A stretch of DNA of 33,539 nucleotides from Periweissella ghanensis (GCF_918814755.1 NZ_CAKKNT010000019.1:1-33539); one strand, 5' to 3'. Numbered from the stretch's first letter, positions 7,759 to 17,285 are shown. The notes: a model not told the origin generated them from the letters alone. Program-made: numbers and translations.

Positions 7759-9242
7759 TGCAAACCGCAGTGAATGGTTTAAATGAAGAATGTGGAATTT
7801 TTGGAGTTTGGGGGACAAAGGAAGCTGCTGAAGTGACGTACTATGGCCTTCATGCCTTGCAACACCGTGGCCAAGAAGGTGCGGGGATTGTGGCTAATAT
7901 TGATGGCCGCTTACGGCAAGAACGCGGCTTAGGCTTGTTAGCTGATGTCTTTAGTAAAGGTGATCGGTTGCGTGACATCATGGGAGCCACTTCGGCAATT
8001 GGCCATGTCCGTTATGCCACATCGGGCTCAAATAGTATTGAAAATATTCAACCGCTATTAGCCCACTTTAGTGATAGTCAACTAGCGTTAGCTCACAATG
8101 GTAACTTAACTAACCAAGTAACATTACGACGTGAATTAGAAGACCAAGGGGCAATTTTTCAATCAACTTCGGACTCTGAAATCTTAATGCACTTAATTCG
8201 TCGGTCACAAGCACCAACATTTACCGCCAAAGTTAAAGAAGCCCTTAATCAATTACGGGGTGGATTTGCTTTCTTATTGTTAACGCCCGATGCTTTGTAT
8301 GCGGCGTTAGATCCTCACGGTTTCCGGCCATTTGTAATTGGTCAACTACCAACTGGTCAATATGTCGCAGCTAGTGAAAGTGCTGCCTTAAATGTTGTTG
8401 GGGCTAAATTAATTCGTAACGTGCAACCAGGTGAATTAATTAAAATTGATAATACGGGGATGCAAATTGATCATTACACCGAAGCGACGGATTTACATAT
8501 CGATGCAATGGAATATATTTATTTTGCCCGCCCAGATTCGGATATTTATGGTGTCAATGTTCATACGGCTCGTAAACGAATGGGAGCTAATTTAGCTGCG
8601 GAACAACCAGTTGAAGCGGATATTGTTGTCGGGGTCCCTAATTCATCCTTGTCAGCGGCCTCTGGGTTTGCCGAAGCATTACATTTACCAAATGAAATGG
8701 GACTCGTTAAGAATCAATATATTGCGCGCACTTTTATTGAACCCACGCAAGAACGCCGTGAACACGCGGTTAAGATGAAGCTTTCAGCGGTTTCCAGCGT
8801 GGTCAAGGATAAGCGGGTTGTCTTGGTTGATGATTCGATTGTTCGGGGGACTACGTCAATGTATATTGTTCGAATGCTCCGTGAAGCCGGTGCCAAAGAA
8901 GTCCATGTCCGGATCGCCTCGCCGGCCTTTAAATATCCTTCATTTTATGGGATTGATATGCAAACAACAGCAGAACTCATGGCGGCTAATTATTCATTAG
9001 CCGAAATGACCGCTAAAATTGAAGCCGATAGTTTAGCCTTCTTAAGTGTGGATGGCTTAGTTGATGCGATTGGCTTACAAAAACAAGCAAGCGGGACTGG
9101 TTTGACAACTGCGTACTTTGATGGTCATTATCCATCACCAATTTATGATTATGCTGAATCAATGCAAGCCTTTGAAGATGCCCACTTAGTTGATTACATG
9201 GAGGAACCAACATGCAAGATGCATACGCTACAGCCGGAGTAG
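7758..9242 (+). CDS. purF: Amidophosphoribosyltransferase
   Basis: PurF makes 5-phosphoribosylamine from PRPP and glutamine, the committed step of the pathway. ATG 7758 is chosen because it is coupled to the purL stop (TAATG) and leaves an 11-residue propeptide, [11 protein letters not shown], before the catalytic Cys12 (CGIFG), as in Bacillus. An ATG at 7743 is the alternative. The Ntn glutaminase domain includes LQHRGQEGAGI and AHNGNLTN. The PRPP-binding loop is VVLVDDSIVRGTT. The positions where Bacillus PurF has its 4Fe-4S cysteines carry other residues: IDAMEYIYF, YPSFYGID and GTGLTTAYFDG. This enzyme therefore probably lacks the cluster. The end overlaps purM by 31 bp. Confidence 0.97.
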   Translation: MQTAVNGLNEECGIFGVWGTKEAAEVTYYGLHALQHRGQEGAGIVANIDGRLRQERGLGLLADVFSKGDRLRDIMGATSAIGHVRYATSGSNSIENIQPLLAHFSDSQLALAHNGNLTNQVTLRRELEDQGAIFQSTSDSEILMHLIRRSQAPTFTAKVKEALNQLRGGFAFLLLTPDALYAALDPHGFRPFVIGQLPTGQYVAASESAALNVVGAKLIRNVQPGELIKIDNTGMQIDHYTEATDLHIDAMEYIYFARPDSDIYGVNVHTARKRMGANLAAEQPVEADIVVGVPNSSLSAASGFAEALHLPNEMGLVKNQYIARTFIEPTQERREHAVKMKLSAVSSVVKDKRVVLVDDSIVRGTTSMYIVRMLREAGAKEVHVRIASPAFKYPSFYGIDMQTTAELMAANYSLAEMTAKIEADSLAFLSVDGLVDAIGLQKQASGTGLTTAYFDGHYPSPIYDYAESMQAFEDAHLVDYMEEPTCKMHTLQPE

Positions 9243-10249
9243 ATATTGCGGCCGGCAATAAAGCCGTTGAATTGATGCAAGGGGCCGTGAACGCAACGCA
9301 AAATGCCAATGTGTTAGCTGGTTTAGGTGGATTTGGGAGCCTTTTTAAATTACCAACGGGCTATCAGCAACCAGTTTTGATTTCTGGAGCTGATGGAGTT
9401 GGTTCAAAGTTATTATTAGCAATTGCGGCCAATCAACATGCCACGATTGGCCAAGATCTAGTTGCGATGGTGGCTAATGATATTTTAGCTCAAGGCGCAA
9501 AACCATTATTCATGCTTGATTATATGGGGATTAATACGGTTGAACCAGCCAAAGTTGCGGAAATTGTTACCGGAATTGCCCAAGCTTGCCAAGCAGCCCA
9601 AATGGCTTTGATTGGCGGTGAAACAGCCGAACTACCAGATTTATATGCTAAGAATCACTATGACTTAGCTGGTTTTGCTGTGGGTATTGCTGATCAAGCC
9701 AAGTTATTAAATCCCGACAATGTCCAAGCTGGCGACGTTATTTTAGGTTTGGCATCGAGTGGTTTACATTCAAATGGTTACTCATTAGTCCGTAAACTAT
9801 TATTAACCGATCAAGCTAAACAATGGGCGGATTTAAGCATGACGGACCAAGCAACTTTGTTGACGCCTACTAAGCTATATATTCAAGCAGTCCTACCATT
9901 AATTGAACAAGGTTTAATTGTCGCAGCTGCGCATATTACGGGTGGTGGACTATTAGAAAACTTACCCCGGGCCCTTGGTGCTAATTTAGGTGCTCAACTT
10001 GATAGTCAAAGTTGGCAAATCCCGGCCATCTTTAAACGGCTTGGCCAATTAGGTGGCTTATCAACTACGGAAATGTTACGGACCTTTAACCTCGGTATTG
10101 GTTTTACGTTAATTGTCCGCCCAACTGATGTGGCGAACGTTATGGCCCATTTAAGCGCCCATGGTGAAACGGTCAGCGTTTTAGGGCAAGTCGTACCTGA
10201 CAATACTCACCAAGTAACCATGCAAGGAGCTTTGAATTATGCCAACTAA
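9212..10249 (+). CDS. purM: AIR synthetase (phosphoribosylformylglycinamidine cyclo-ligase)
   Basis: PurM closes the imidazole ring, converting FGAM to AIR with ATP. The 345-residue length is normal. Motifs include SGADGVGSKLLLA (nucleotide-binding region), GQDLVAMVANDILAQGA with metal-binding Asp/Asn, GGETAELPDLY (usually GGETAEMPGMY) and HITGGGLLENLPR. GGAGGA lies before ATG 9212. The start lies inside the 3' end of purF. The 31-bp overlap is long for this operon but is supported by the ribosome binding site and by normal length on both sides. Confidence 0.97.
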   Translation: MQDAYATAGVDIAAGNKAVELMQGAVNATQNANVLAGLGGFGSLFKLPTGYQQPVLISGADGVGSKLLLAIAANQHATIGQDLVAMVANDILAQGAKPLFMLDYMGINTVEPAKVAEIVTGIAQACQAAQMALIGGETAELPDLYAKNHYDLAGFAVGIADQAKLLNPDNVQAGDVILGLASSGLHSNGYSLVRKLLLTDQAKQWADLSMTDQATLLTPTKLYIQAVLPLIEQGLIVAAAHITGGGLLENLPRALGANLGAQLDSQSWQIPAIFKRLGQLGGLSTTEMLRTFNLGIGFTLIVRPTDVANVMAHLSAHGETVSVLGQVVPDNTHQVTMQGALNYAN

Positions 10250-10811
10250 GTTAGCGGTATTTGCTTCCGGAACTGGTTCAAATTTTGTCGCGATTGCTGA
10301 TGCGATTGCAAACGACCAGTTAGATGCCCAAATTGAAGTTTTAGTGGTCGATAAAATTAGTGCGCCTGTCGTACAACGGGCGGTTGAGCGTAATATTCCC
10401 GTTTTTCACCTTAAATATAAAGATTTTGCCACGAAAGAATTAGCCGAAGCTGCTTTAGTTACGGAATTACAAAAGTATGCGGTGGAATTAATTGCTTTAG
10501 CGGGTTTTATGCGCATTATCACCGGCACATTATTGGCGGCCTATCCTAATAAAATAATTAATATTCATCCATCATTATTACCCGCCTTTCCTGGCCGGCA
10601 TGGCATTGACGATGCTTTGGCAGCCCAAGTATCCCAAACTGGGGTGACAATTCATTACGTTGATAGCGGGATTGATAGTGGGACGATCATTGCCCAACAA
10701 GCCGTCACAATTGAACCAACTGATACGATTACGACTTTAGCTACAAAAATTCATGCCCTTGAGCATGTTTTATATCCTACAACTTTAGCCCAATTAATTA
10801 AGCACAACTAA
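10239..10811 (+). CDS. purN: Phosphoribosylglycinamide formyltransferase
   Basis: PurN transfers a formyl group from 10-formyl-THF to GAR. The 190-residue protein carries the family residues: FASGTGSNF at the N-terminus, [21 protein letters not shown] with the catalytic Asn and His, and [14 protein letters not shown] with the catalytic Asp. It overlaps purM by 11 bp, and AAGGAG sits about 10 nt before the ATG. The folate cofactor may come from Fhs at the end of the operon. I see no PurT alternative in the window. Confidence 0.97.
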   Translation: MPTKLAVFASGTGSNFVAIADAIANDQLDAQIEVLVVDKISAPVVQRAVERNIPVFHLKYKDFATKELAEAALVTELQKYAVELIALAGFMRIITGTLLAAYPNKIINIHPSLLPAFPGRHGIDDALAAQVSQTGVTIHYVDSGIDSGTIIAQQAVTIEPTDTITTLATKIHALEHVLYPTTLAQLIKHN

Positions 10812-10827
10812 AAGGAGAATCACAATC

Positions 10828-12357
10828 ATGAAACGAGCACTTTTGAGTGTTTTTGATAAAACTGGTATTGTCGAATTTGCCACTAAACTACAAGCACAAG
10901 GGTTTGAACTAGTTTCAACTGGTGGAACTTTAAAAACCTTAGCCGCAGCAGGATTACCAGTAATTTCAATTGATGAAGTAACTGGCTTTCCAGAAATGCT
11001 TGATGGGCGAGTAAAGACTTTACATCCGAAAGTGCATGGGGGCTTACTAGCTCGGCGTGATGTGCCTGAACATATGGCAACGATTGCGGCCCATGATATT
11101 CAACCAATTGATGTGGTTGTTGTTAACTTATATCCTTTTAAAGCAACTATTGCGCAACCAGATATTACCTTTGCCGATGCAATTGAACAAATTGACATTG
11201 GTGGGCCATCAATGTTACGTTCAGCAGCTAAAAACCACGCTGCCGTTTTACCAATTATTGATCCAGCGGATTATGAACAAGCCGCTGAATTATTAGCCAA
11301 CGATGCGTTAACGCCAACAATTCGGCGGGCATATGCTGCCAAGGTGTTCCAACACACGGCTACCTATGACGCTTTAATTGGTGAATACTTAGCAACAGAG
11401 GAGTTTCCAGACAACTTAGCATTAGGGTATGAAAAATTTGATACTTTACGTTATGGTGAAAATGCGCACCAACAAGCGACGGCCTATGTTAGCCAACAAC
11501 CCGAAGCGTATTCAATTTTAAGTGCCGATATTATGCACGGTAAGAAGTTATCATATAACAACTTACGCGATGCCGATGCGGCCTTGCGGATTGCCGCGGA
11601 CTTTAATAGTCGCCCAACCGTGGTAACGGTCAAGCATATGAATCCTGCCGGTATTGGCCAAGCAGATACGATTTTCACAGCCTGGGAACGCGCTTTTGCA
11701 GCTGATGACATTTCAATTTTTGGCGGGATTGTCGTCTTAAACCGGGAAGTTGATTTAGCGACGGCTGAAGCAATGCACAAAATTTTCTTAGAAATTATTA
11801 TTGCCCCAAGCTACACTGATGAAGCGTTTGCAGTCTTAGCTAAGAAGAAAAACTTACGCATTTTGGCATTACCAATGGATCAAGCAATTGCCCCAGTTAA
11901 AGATGTGGTATCAGTATTAGGGGGGCTGTTAGTGCAAGATCGTGATTTGGTAACCGAAGATATCGCGGACTTTGAAATTGTTTCAGAGGCCCAACCAACC
12001 CCAGCTCAATTAGAAGCGATGGTTTTTGCTCAACGAGCCGTTAAACATGTCAAATCAAACGCCATTGTGGTCGCAAATGCCCAACAAACGCTTGGGGTTG
12101 GGGCAGGACAACCAAATCGGATTGATTCAGTTAAAATTGCCGTGACTAAAGCCCAACCCAAGCCAGGGTTTGTGGATGCGGTGTTAGCTTCGGATGCATT
12201 CTTCCCAATGGGTGATTCCGTTGAGTTTGCGGCTCAAAACGGTATTACCGCCATTGTCGAACCAGGGGGTTCAATTAAAGACCAAGATTCAATTGATATG
12301 GCGAACAAGTTAGGGGTGGTCTTAGTATTCTCAAAGAACCGCCACTTCAAACACTAG
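10828..12357 (+). CDS. purH: Bifunctional AICAR transformylase / IMP cyclohydrolase
   Basis: PurH carries out the last two steps to IMP. In the 509-residue protein the N-terminal MGS-like cyclohydrolase domain (about 1-140) shows [13 protein letters not shown] and [17 protein letters not shown]. The C-terminal transformylase shows [27 protein letters not shown] and KHMNPAGI, the KHxNP motif with the catalytic Lys and His. AAAGGAG precedes the ATG. It uses 10-formyl-THF, which links it to Fhs. purD follows after 10 bp. Confidence 0.98.
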   Translation: MKRALLSVFDKTGIVEFATKLQAQGFELVSTGGTLKTLAAAGLPVISIDEVTGFPEMLDGRVKTLHPKVHGGLLARRDVPEHMATIAAHDIQPIDVVVVNLYPFKATIAQPDITFADAIEQIDIGGPSMLRSAAKNHAAVLPIIDPADYEQAAELLANDALTPTIRRAYAAKVFQHTATYDALIGEYLATEEFPDNLALGYEKFDTLRYGENAHQQATAYVSQQPEAYSILSADIMHGKKLSYNNLRDADAALRIAADFNSRPTVVTVKHMNPAGIGQADTIFTAWERAFAADDISIFGGIVVLNREVDLATAEAMHKIFLEIIIAPSYTDEAFAVLAKKKNLRILALPMDQAIAPVKDVVSVLGGLLVQDRDLVTEDIADFEIVSEAQPTPAQLEAMVFAQRAVKHVKSNAIVVANAQQTLGVGAGQPNRIDSVKIAVTKAQPKPGFVDAVLASDAFFPMGDSVEFAAQNGITAIVEPGGSIKDQDSIDMANKLGVVLVFSKNRHFKH

Positions 12358-12367
12358 TGAGGGTATT

Positions 12368-13615
12368 ATGGCTAAAGTTTTAGTAATTGGTAATGGTGCC
12401 CGCGAGCACATTTTCGCCCAACAGTTAATTAGTAGTCCAACCGTGGAACATGTCTTTGTGGCCCCAGGAAATCCGGGAATGGTGACGGATACGATTACAA
12501 CCGTTGATATTGCCGTGGATGCCATTGCTGAGTTGGTAACTTTTGCGCAAACTAATGCGATTGAGTTGACGCTTGTGGGGATGGAAAATGCCCTTGTTGC
12601 CGGGGTAGTGGACGCATTTAATGCGGCGAATTTAAAAATTTTTGGGCCAACTAAAGCCGCGGCGATGTTGGAAGGATCGAAATCATTTACCAAAAATTTA
12701 TTGGCTAAATATCAAATTACAACTGCTAAATATGCAATTTTTACGAATTATCAAGCCGCCAGTGACTATATCCATCAACAATCGTTGCCACTTGTTTTAA
12801 AATTAGATGGTTTAGCTTTTGGTAAAGGGGTAACCATTTGTCAAGATATGGCGACTGCTGAACAATTTTTACAAGCAGCTTATGCCCGGCAAGCTGATGC
12901 CCAAATCGTGGTCGAAGAATTTCTAGCCGGTGAAGAATTTTCAATTTTTACCTTTGTTGGGAAAAATCAAATTATCACAACCCCCATTGCCCAAGATCAT
13001 AAGCGGCTTTTAGATGGTGATCGTGGCCCTAACACCGGTGGAATGGGCGCTTATAGTCCCGTACCACATATTAGTCAGTCGATAATTGATACGGCCGTTG
13101 CCACGTTAGTGAAGCCCACCCTCAATGCGATGGCCACCGAAGGAACCCCATTTACAGGAATCTTGTATACTGGTGTAATTTTAACGGCTAATGGTCCAAA
13201 AGTAATTGAATTTAATGTCCGGTTTGGTGATCCCGAAGCCCAAGTTGTGATACCTCAGTTAACGAGTGATTTTTATCAATTAATTGATGGGCTCGTTACG
13301 GGTAAGCAAGTCCAAGCGACGTGGCAAGCAACAGACATTTATTTAGGGGTGGTCTTAGCAGCTCCCGGTTATCCAACCAAGCCATTGGCTGGTTATTTGG
13401 TACCGATGGCTGTGCCAACCCCCCTAGCAATTGATTATGCTGGGGTCAAGTTAGTTGATGGTCAATTACAAACAGCCGGTGGCCGGGTTGCAACCATTGT
13501 CGGTCATGCAAAAAGTGTTTTTGAAACGCAACAGGTAGTATATAATTACTTAGATAAGCTTGATATTTCATTGCAATACCGTCATGATATTGGCGCCAAA
13601 GCACTTGGAAAATAA
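12368..13615 (+). CDS. purD: Phosphoribosylamine-glycine ligase (GAR synthetase)
   Basis: PurD joins phosphoribosylamine, the product of PurF, with glycine using ATP. The 415-residue ATP-grasp enzyme begins MAKVLVIGNGAREH, the family signature. It then has KLDGLAFGKGVTICQD (ATP lid), HKRLLDGDRGPNTGGMGAYS and EFNVRFGDPEAQVV (metal and substrate binding). GAGGG lies before the ATG. Although it acts second in the pathway it is encoded near the end of the operon, the usual H-D order. Confidence 0.97.
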   Translation: MAKVLVIGNGAREHIFAQQLISSPTVEHVFVAPGNPGMVTDTITTVDIAVDAIAELVTFAQTNAIELTLVGMENALVAGVVDAFNAANLKIFGPTKAAAMLEGSKSFTKNLLAKYQITTAKYAIFTNYQAASDYIHQQSLPLVLKLDGLAFGKGVTICQDMATAEQFLQAAYARQADAQIVVEEFLAGEEFSIFTFVGKNQIITTPIAQDHKRLLDGDRGPNTGGMGAYSPVPHISQSIIDTAVATLVKPTLNAMATEGTPFTGILYTGVILTANGPKVIEFNVRFGDPEAQVVIPQLTSDFYQLIDGLVTGKQVQATWQATDIYLGVVLAAPGYPTKPLAGYLVPMAVPTPLAIDYAGVKLVDGQLQTAGGRVATIVGHAKSVFETQQVVYNYLDKLDISLQYRHDIGAKALGK

Positions 13616-13639
13616 TTTCAGCTCGTAAAGGAGTCTTAC

Positions 13640-15301
13640 ATGTTAACAGATATTGAAATCGCGCAAGCCGCAGAGATTGAACCAATCGTCAAGATTGCTG
13701 AAAAACTCGGATTAACTGAAGATGAAATCGAACAATACGGTAAATACAAGGCTAAGTTAGACTTGTCAAACCGAAAAGACGCACCATTAAATGGTAAATT
13801 AATTTTGGTAACATCAATCAACCCAACGCCAGCTGGTGAAGGTAAATCTACCGTTACCGTTGGATTAGGGGATGGCTTAGCAGCGATTGGTAAACAACCG
13901 GTCATCGCCTTACGGGAACCATCACTTGGCCCAGTTATGGGGATGAAAGGTGGCGCGACTGGTGGTGGATACAGCCAAGTAATTCCAATGGATGATATTA
14001 ACCTCCATTTTACGGGTGATTTTCACGCCCTTACATCAGCCCACAATACGTTGGCGGCTTTAATTGATAACCACTTACACCAAGGTAATACGTTAAATCT
14101 TGATCCTCGTCGTATTCTTTGGAAACGTGTTTTAGATATTAATGATCGTGCCTTACGTAATATTGTGATCGGGATGGGTGGTCCAACCAGTGGGGTTGTC
14201 CGCGAAGATGGTTTTGATATTACCGTTGCATCTGAATTGATGGCAATTTTAACCCTTTCAACTGATTTGACCGATTTAAAAGCTCGGATTAACCGAATTG
14301 TGATTGGTTATACTTATGATAAGGTACCAGTAACGGTCGCTGATTTAGGTGTTGCCGGCGCACTAACGGTCCTATTAAAAGATGCGATTAAGCCTAATTT
14401 GGTCCAAACATTGGCCCACACACCTGTAATTATTCATGGGGGACCATTTGCTAATATCGCGCAAGGTACAAACTCAATTCAAGCTACGCGCGCAGCCATC
14501 CAATTAGGTGAATATGCCATTACAGAAGGTGGCTTTGGGGCTGATCTTGGTGGAGAAAAATTCCTTGATATCAAGACACCCTTACTTGGTAAAACACCGG
14601 ACACCATTGTGATTGTGGCTACAATTCGGGCCCTTAAATTGCATGGTGGTAAACCATTGAAGGAATTAAACACTGAAGATTTGGCCGCACTTGAAGCTGG
14701 GGTGGCTAACTTAGGTAAGCATATTCAATCAATGCAACGCTATAATGTCCCAGTTGTCGTAGCGATTAACCAATTTACAGCGGATACTGATGCCGAAATT
14801 AAATTAGTGCAAGCCTACACTGAACAATTTGGGGTTAAAGCAGTCTTAGCTAATATCTGGGGTCAAGGTGGTCAAGGGGCCCTTGAATTAGCTCAAGCGG
14901 TCGTTGATAGCTGTGAGCAAGCTGCGGAATTCAAGCCACTTTACGCGGCTGAAGATGCATTAACGACTAAAATTGAAAAAATCGTCACTGAAATTTATGG
15001 TGGTCGTGATATTGAACTAGCGCCAAAAGCCAAAACACAATTAAAACAATTTACGGCCCAAGGGTGGGATAAATTGCCGGTTGTAATGGCTAAGACGCAA
15101 TATTCATTATCTGATAATGCCAAAGCTTTAGGGGCCCCAACTGACTTTACAATTCATATTCGTGAATTTGTCCCTAAGCTTGGTGCCGGCTTTATTGTGG
15201 CCATGACGGGTAACATTTTAACGATGCCAGGTTTGCCTAAAGTTCCAGCGGCCAATAATATTGATATTGACGAAAACGGTAAAATTACCGGTTTATTCTA
15301 A
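13640..15301 (+). CDS. fhs: Formate-tetrahydrofolate ligase
   Basis: Fhs makes 10-formyl-THF from formate, THF and ATP. The 553-residue length is close to the family norm. The P-loop region is at residues 58-75 ([20 protein letters not shown]). Other family blocks are [33 protein letters not shown] and [22 protein letters not shown] precedes the ATG, 24 bp after purD. A strong hairpin follows, so Fhs looks like the last gene of the purine operon. The arrangement makes biological sense because PurN and PurH both consume its product. Confidence 0.97.
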   Translation: MLTDIEIAQAAEIEPIVKIAEKLGLTEDEIEQYGKYKAKLDLSNRKDAPLNGKLILVTSINPTPAGEGKSTVTVGLGDGLAAIGKQPVIALREPSLGPVMGMKGGATGGGYSQVIPMDDINLHFTGDFHALTSAHNTLAALIDNHLHQGNTLNLDPRRILWKRVLDINDRALRNIVIGMGGPTSGVVREDGFDITVASELMAILTLSTDLTDLKARINRIVIGYTYDKVPVTVADLGVAGALTVLLKDAIKPNLVQTLAHTPVIIHGGPFANIAQGTNSIQATRAAIQLGEYAITEGGFGADLGGEKFLDIKTPLLGKTPDTIVIVATIRALKLHGGKPLKELNTEDLAALEAGVANLGKHIQSMQRYNVPVVVAINQFTADTDAEIKLVQAYTEQFGVKAVLANIWGQGGQGALELAQAVVDSCEQAAEFKPLYAAEDALTTKIEKIVTEIYGGRDIELAPKAKTQLKQFTAQGWDKLPVVMAKTQYSLSDNAKALGAPTDFTIHIREFVPKLGAGFIVAMTGNILTMPGLPKVPAANNIDIDENGKITGLF

Positions 15302-15353
15302 GTATTAATTCAAATTTGACAGACTAAAAGGTTAGCGATAACATTTTTCACAC

Positions 15354-15394
15354 AAATAACCCCCTTGAAGAAGCGTTCTTCAAGGGGGTTATTT
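15354..15394. terminator. Hairpin at the end of the purine operon
   Basis: A perfect 19-bp stem (AAATAACCCCCTTGAAGAA, loop GCG, complement). The plus-strand tail is only TTATTT, without a long T-run. It lies between convergent genes and could stop transcription in both directions. Confidence 0.8.
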
Positions 15395-15414
15395 AGTAGT
15401 TAGTTGCCAGCTAT

Positions 15415-15693
15415 TTAGTTACTAATTAACCGGAGTAATAAACTCACAATCAAAAAGGTAACTGACATCGCCATAATAACTAAAATACTACCATTTTTAG
15501 GGAATAAACGGGATTGTAAACCGGTGGCGACTAACCCAAAGCCCACAATGGCTGTTAGGGATAAAAGAAGCTCAAAGAGGCTAATTTGCGTGCCGTGATC
15601 ACTTAGCGGAAGGATGGCAAAAGTTGCTAAAAATGCCAAAATAATTCCTAATAAAACGGCGGCAACAATACCAGATTTTAAATTGCTAAACAT
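15415..15693 (-). CDS. Small three-TM membrane protein
   Basis: Not recognised by name. The 92-residue product starting MFSNLKSGIVAAVLLGIILA has three hydrophobic segments (about 7-28, 37-58 and 67-90), so it is a predicted integral membrane protein. The frame opens 14 codons earlier, but ATG 15693 is preferred because GAGGTG lies a few bases before it. It faces the purine operon across the shared hairpin and seems to be a single-gene unit. Confidence 0.72.
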   Translation of the reverse strand: MFSNLKSGIVAAVLLGIILAFLATFAILPLSDHGTQISLFELLLSLTAIVGFGLVATGLQSRLFPKNGSILVIMAMSVTFLIVSLLLRLISN

Positions 15694-15836
15694 TAAAAGC
15701 ACCTCAAAATTGAAAATATAACTTAATTGTAACATGAATGCGCAATGGCTGACTTGTAAATTTACAGCGAATAAATAATAATTTTTTATTTAAATTTAAC
15801 TTTTTCATACTTAAAGTAATTAAAAAAAGGATATTA

Positions 15837-15860
15837 TGAAAAATAATAATTTCAATTAAG
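15837..15860 (+). CDS. Possible 7-codon leader ORF
   Basis: MKNNNFN followed by TAA. AAGGA lies 4-5 nt before its ATG, and its stop codon runs directly into the ribosome binding site (TAAGGAG) of the next gene. It could act as a translational leader, or it could be chance in an AT-rich spacer. Confidence 0.2.
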
Positions 15861-15873
15861 GAGTACTAGCAGA

Positions 15874-16167
15874 ATGTGGTTATTAACACTTGGATTAGTT
15901 TTAATCGGTAGTATTACGTTGTTAGGGGCTTTAAATCAAGGAATAAAATGTAAACATATGACAAAGCAAGTAGTTACTTCCAAGGGATTGTGTTATTACA
16001 ATTTTTCGATTATCGGTTTATTTTTGGTTTATTTAATGGTTGAGTATTTTACCACGATGGTGGAAGCCTATAAATTATTATTGTTAGCGATTATTTTTGT
16101 GTTAGAAGCGTGGGCATGGTTATTGAAATATCAGTTAGCTGAGCGAATTCCCAAAAGTAGTAATTAA
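15874..16167 (+). CDS. Hypothetical membrane protein, 97 aa
   Basis: No family recognised. Three likely membrane segments are seen at about residues 2-20, 43-62 and 66-88. The intervening loop is basic and carries two cysteines (KCKHMTKQ, GLCYYNF). AAGGAG lies before the ATG. A bidirectional terminator immediately follows. It is placed between two unrelated small genes, so context gives no functional clue. Confidence 0.7.
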   Translation: MWLLTLGLVLIGSITLLGALNQGIKCKHMTKQVVTSKGLCYYNFSIIGLFLVYLMVEYFTTMVEAYKLLLLAIIFVLEAWAWLLKYQLAERIPKSSN

Positions 16168-16217
16168 AATAGAATATCCCGACCACATTTTTAAACTCAG
16201 TCGGGATATTCTATTTT
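16166..16217. terminator. Bidirectional terminator
   Basis: A perfect 17-bp stem (AAAATAGAATATCCCGA and its complement) with an 18-nt loop, T-rich on the right and A-rich on the left. It serves the 97-aa ORF and the convergent YbjQ gene. Confidence 0.88.
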
Positions 16218-16225
16218 TAGTTATT

Positions 16226-16564
16226 TTAATTAATTGGCTCAATGCGCACGGCAGTCCCATAAGCGGCCACTGAATCCCCGATTTGACTAGAACTGGTGTC
16301 AAATCGGAACATAATGACCGCATTGGCACCTAACTCAGCGGCTTGGGCTTGCATACGTGCGAGTGCTTCAAAGCGGGCATCATCTTGGAGTTGAGTGTAA
16401 CCGCGAATTTCGCCGCCAACAATACTTTTCAATTGTTGACCAATGTTTGAAAAAATATTTCGTGACCGGGTAGTTTGACCAAAAACTTCGCCAAAGGTTT
16501 TGACAATTCGGTAATTAGCAATATTTTCAGAGGTAACAACTAAAACCTTATGCGTATTTTCCAT
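16226..16564 (-). CDS. YbjQ/UPF0145 family protein
   Basis: Member of the YbjQ family (PF01906), whose molecular role is poorly defined; known members are small oligomeric proteins, and some are linked to heavy-metal or stress responses. Visible family features are VVTSENI near the start, a middle block FGQTTRSRNIFSN and IGQQLKSIVGGEIRGYTQLQ, and the C-terminal AAELGANAVIMFRFD. The ATG at 16564 (MENTHK) is preferred over one five codons upstream because GGGGGA then sits at proper distance. The 112-residue length is normal. Confidence 0.88.
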   Translation of the reverse strand: MENTHKVLVVTSENIANYRIVKTFGEVFGQTTRSRNIFSNIGQQLKSIVGGEIRGYTQLQDDARFEALARMQAQAAELGANAVIMFRFDTSSSQIGDSVAAYGTAVRIEPIN

Positions 16565-16634
16565 ACTTAAATCCCCCATTACTAGTTTAAGTTAACAGCC
16601 TGATTATAGCATGGATTTACGTAAATTTTGGGGA

Positions 16635-17108
16635 TTAAAGAACGGCTTGTAGATCGGGTTCAATTTTACTTGGTTCGGTTTGCGGTGCATAACGTTTAAT
16701 AACATGGCCGTCTTTATCAACGAGGAATTTCGTAAAGTTCCATTTAATTGCTGAACCTAAGGTACCAGGTTGTTCGTGTTTCAAATATTTAAATAATGGA
16801 CTAGCACTATCACCGTTAACTTGAATAATATCGTGCATGGGGAATGTCACTCCATAAGTCATACGACAAGCCTCAGCCGCTGCGGCAGTAGTGTTTTCTT
16901 CTTGTTTAAATTGGTTAGAAGGAAAACCTAACACAACTAGCCCTTGGTCAGCGTACTTTTTATAAAGGGTTTCAAGTTCATTAAATTGCGGTGCGAGTCC
17001 ACATTTAGTAGCAGTATTAACGATAATCATTGGTTGACCTTTATACCGGTCAAGTTGGTAGGCATTGCCTTGTTCGTCAGTAACAGTAAAATCGTAAATT
17101 GAAGTCAT
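16635..17108 (-). CDS. Glutathione peroxidase family thiol peroxidase
   Basis: Bacterial GPx (BsaA/YkhA-like), which reduces hydroperoxides, usually with thioredoxin as donor in this class. The 157-residue protein has Cys36 in NTATKCGLAPQF where animal enzymes have selenocysteine. The rest of the tetrad is visible: Gln67 in GFPSNQF, and Trp123 and Asn124 in KWNFTKF. Cys81 (ACRMTYGVTFP) is placed like the resolving cysteine of thioredoxin-dependent members. AGGAGG lies just before the ATG. It is likely a single-gene stress-response unit, divergent from the candidate sRNA. Confidence 0.95.
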   Translation of the reverse strand: MTSIYDFTVTDEQGNAYQLDRYKGQPMIIVNTATKCGLAPQFNELETLYKKYADQGLVVLGFPSNQFKQEENTTAAAAEACRMTYGVTFPMHDIIQVNGDSASPLFKYLKHEQPGTLGSAIKWNFTKFLVDKDGHVIKRYAPQTEPSKIEPDLQAVL

Positions 17109-17166
17109 GAGCTTCCTCCTAAAATTGGAGCACCGTTTGCTAAAGTCAAATGTGTAAGCTAAATAT

Positions 17167-17195
17167 TTGGCGCATAGCCTCCGAAATGCTATATT
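17167..17195 (+). promoter_or_regulatory. Promoter of the candidate small RNA
   Basis: TTGGCG (17167-17172), a 17-bp spacer, then TATATT (17190-17195), with transcription expected from about 17201. The -10 lies in the palindrome CTATATTATAG, which also offers TATAAT on the minus strand towards the glutathione peroxidase gene. Confidence 0.5.
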
Positions 17196-17200
17196 ATAGA

Positions 17201-17285
17201 TGTGACCAAGTCACACTCTAGATAGTCTCCAAGCTAACTATATGTTGATTTCCTCCTACTAGTTGTTGGGTAGGAGGTTTTTTAT
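17201..17285 (+). ncRNA. Candidate small RNA of about 85 nt
   Basis: Promoter-like boxes end at 17195, and a strong terminator (CCTCCTAC, loop, GTAGGAGG, then TTTTTT) lies at 17252-17283. No convincing ORF lies between them. The transcript would start with a compact hairpin, TGTGAC-CAA-GTCACA (17201-17215), continue with a weaker ATAGT/ACTAT stem, and end in the terminator. The 5' arm of the terminator, TTTCCTCCTAC, is complementary to Shine-Dalgarno sequence. No known RNA family was recognised. It could also be a leader for speG 250 bp downstream. Confidence 0.45.
17252..17283 (+). terminator. Rho-independent terminator in the spacer
   Basis: CCTCCTAC (17252-17259) pairs with GTAGGAGG (17270-17277), followed by six T. 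It does not follow a coding gene on the plus strand, which is the main reason to suspect a small RNA. The rest of the spacer, 17286-17540, is AT-rich and shows nothing I can name beyond possible promoter boxes for speG. Confidence 0.85.
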
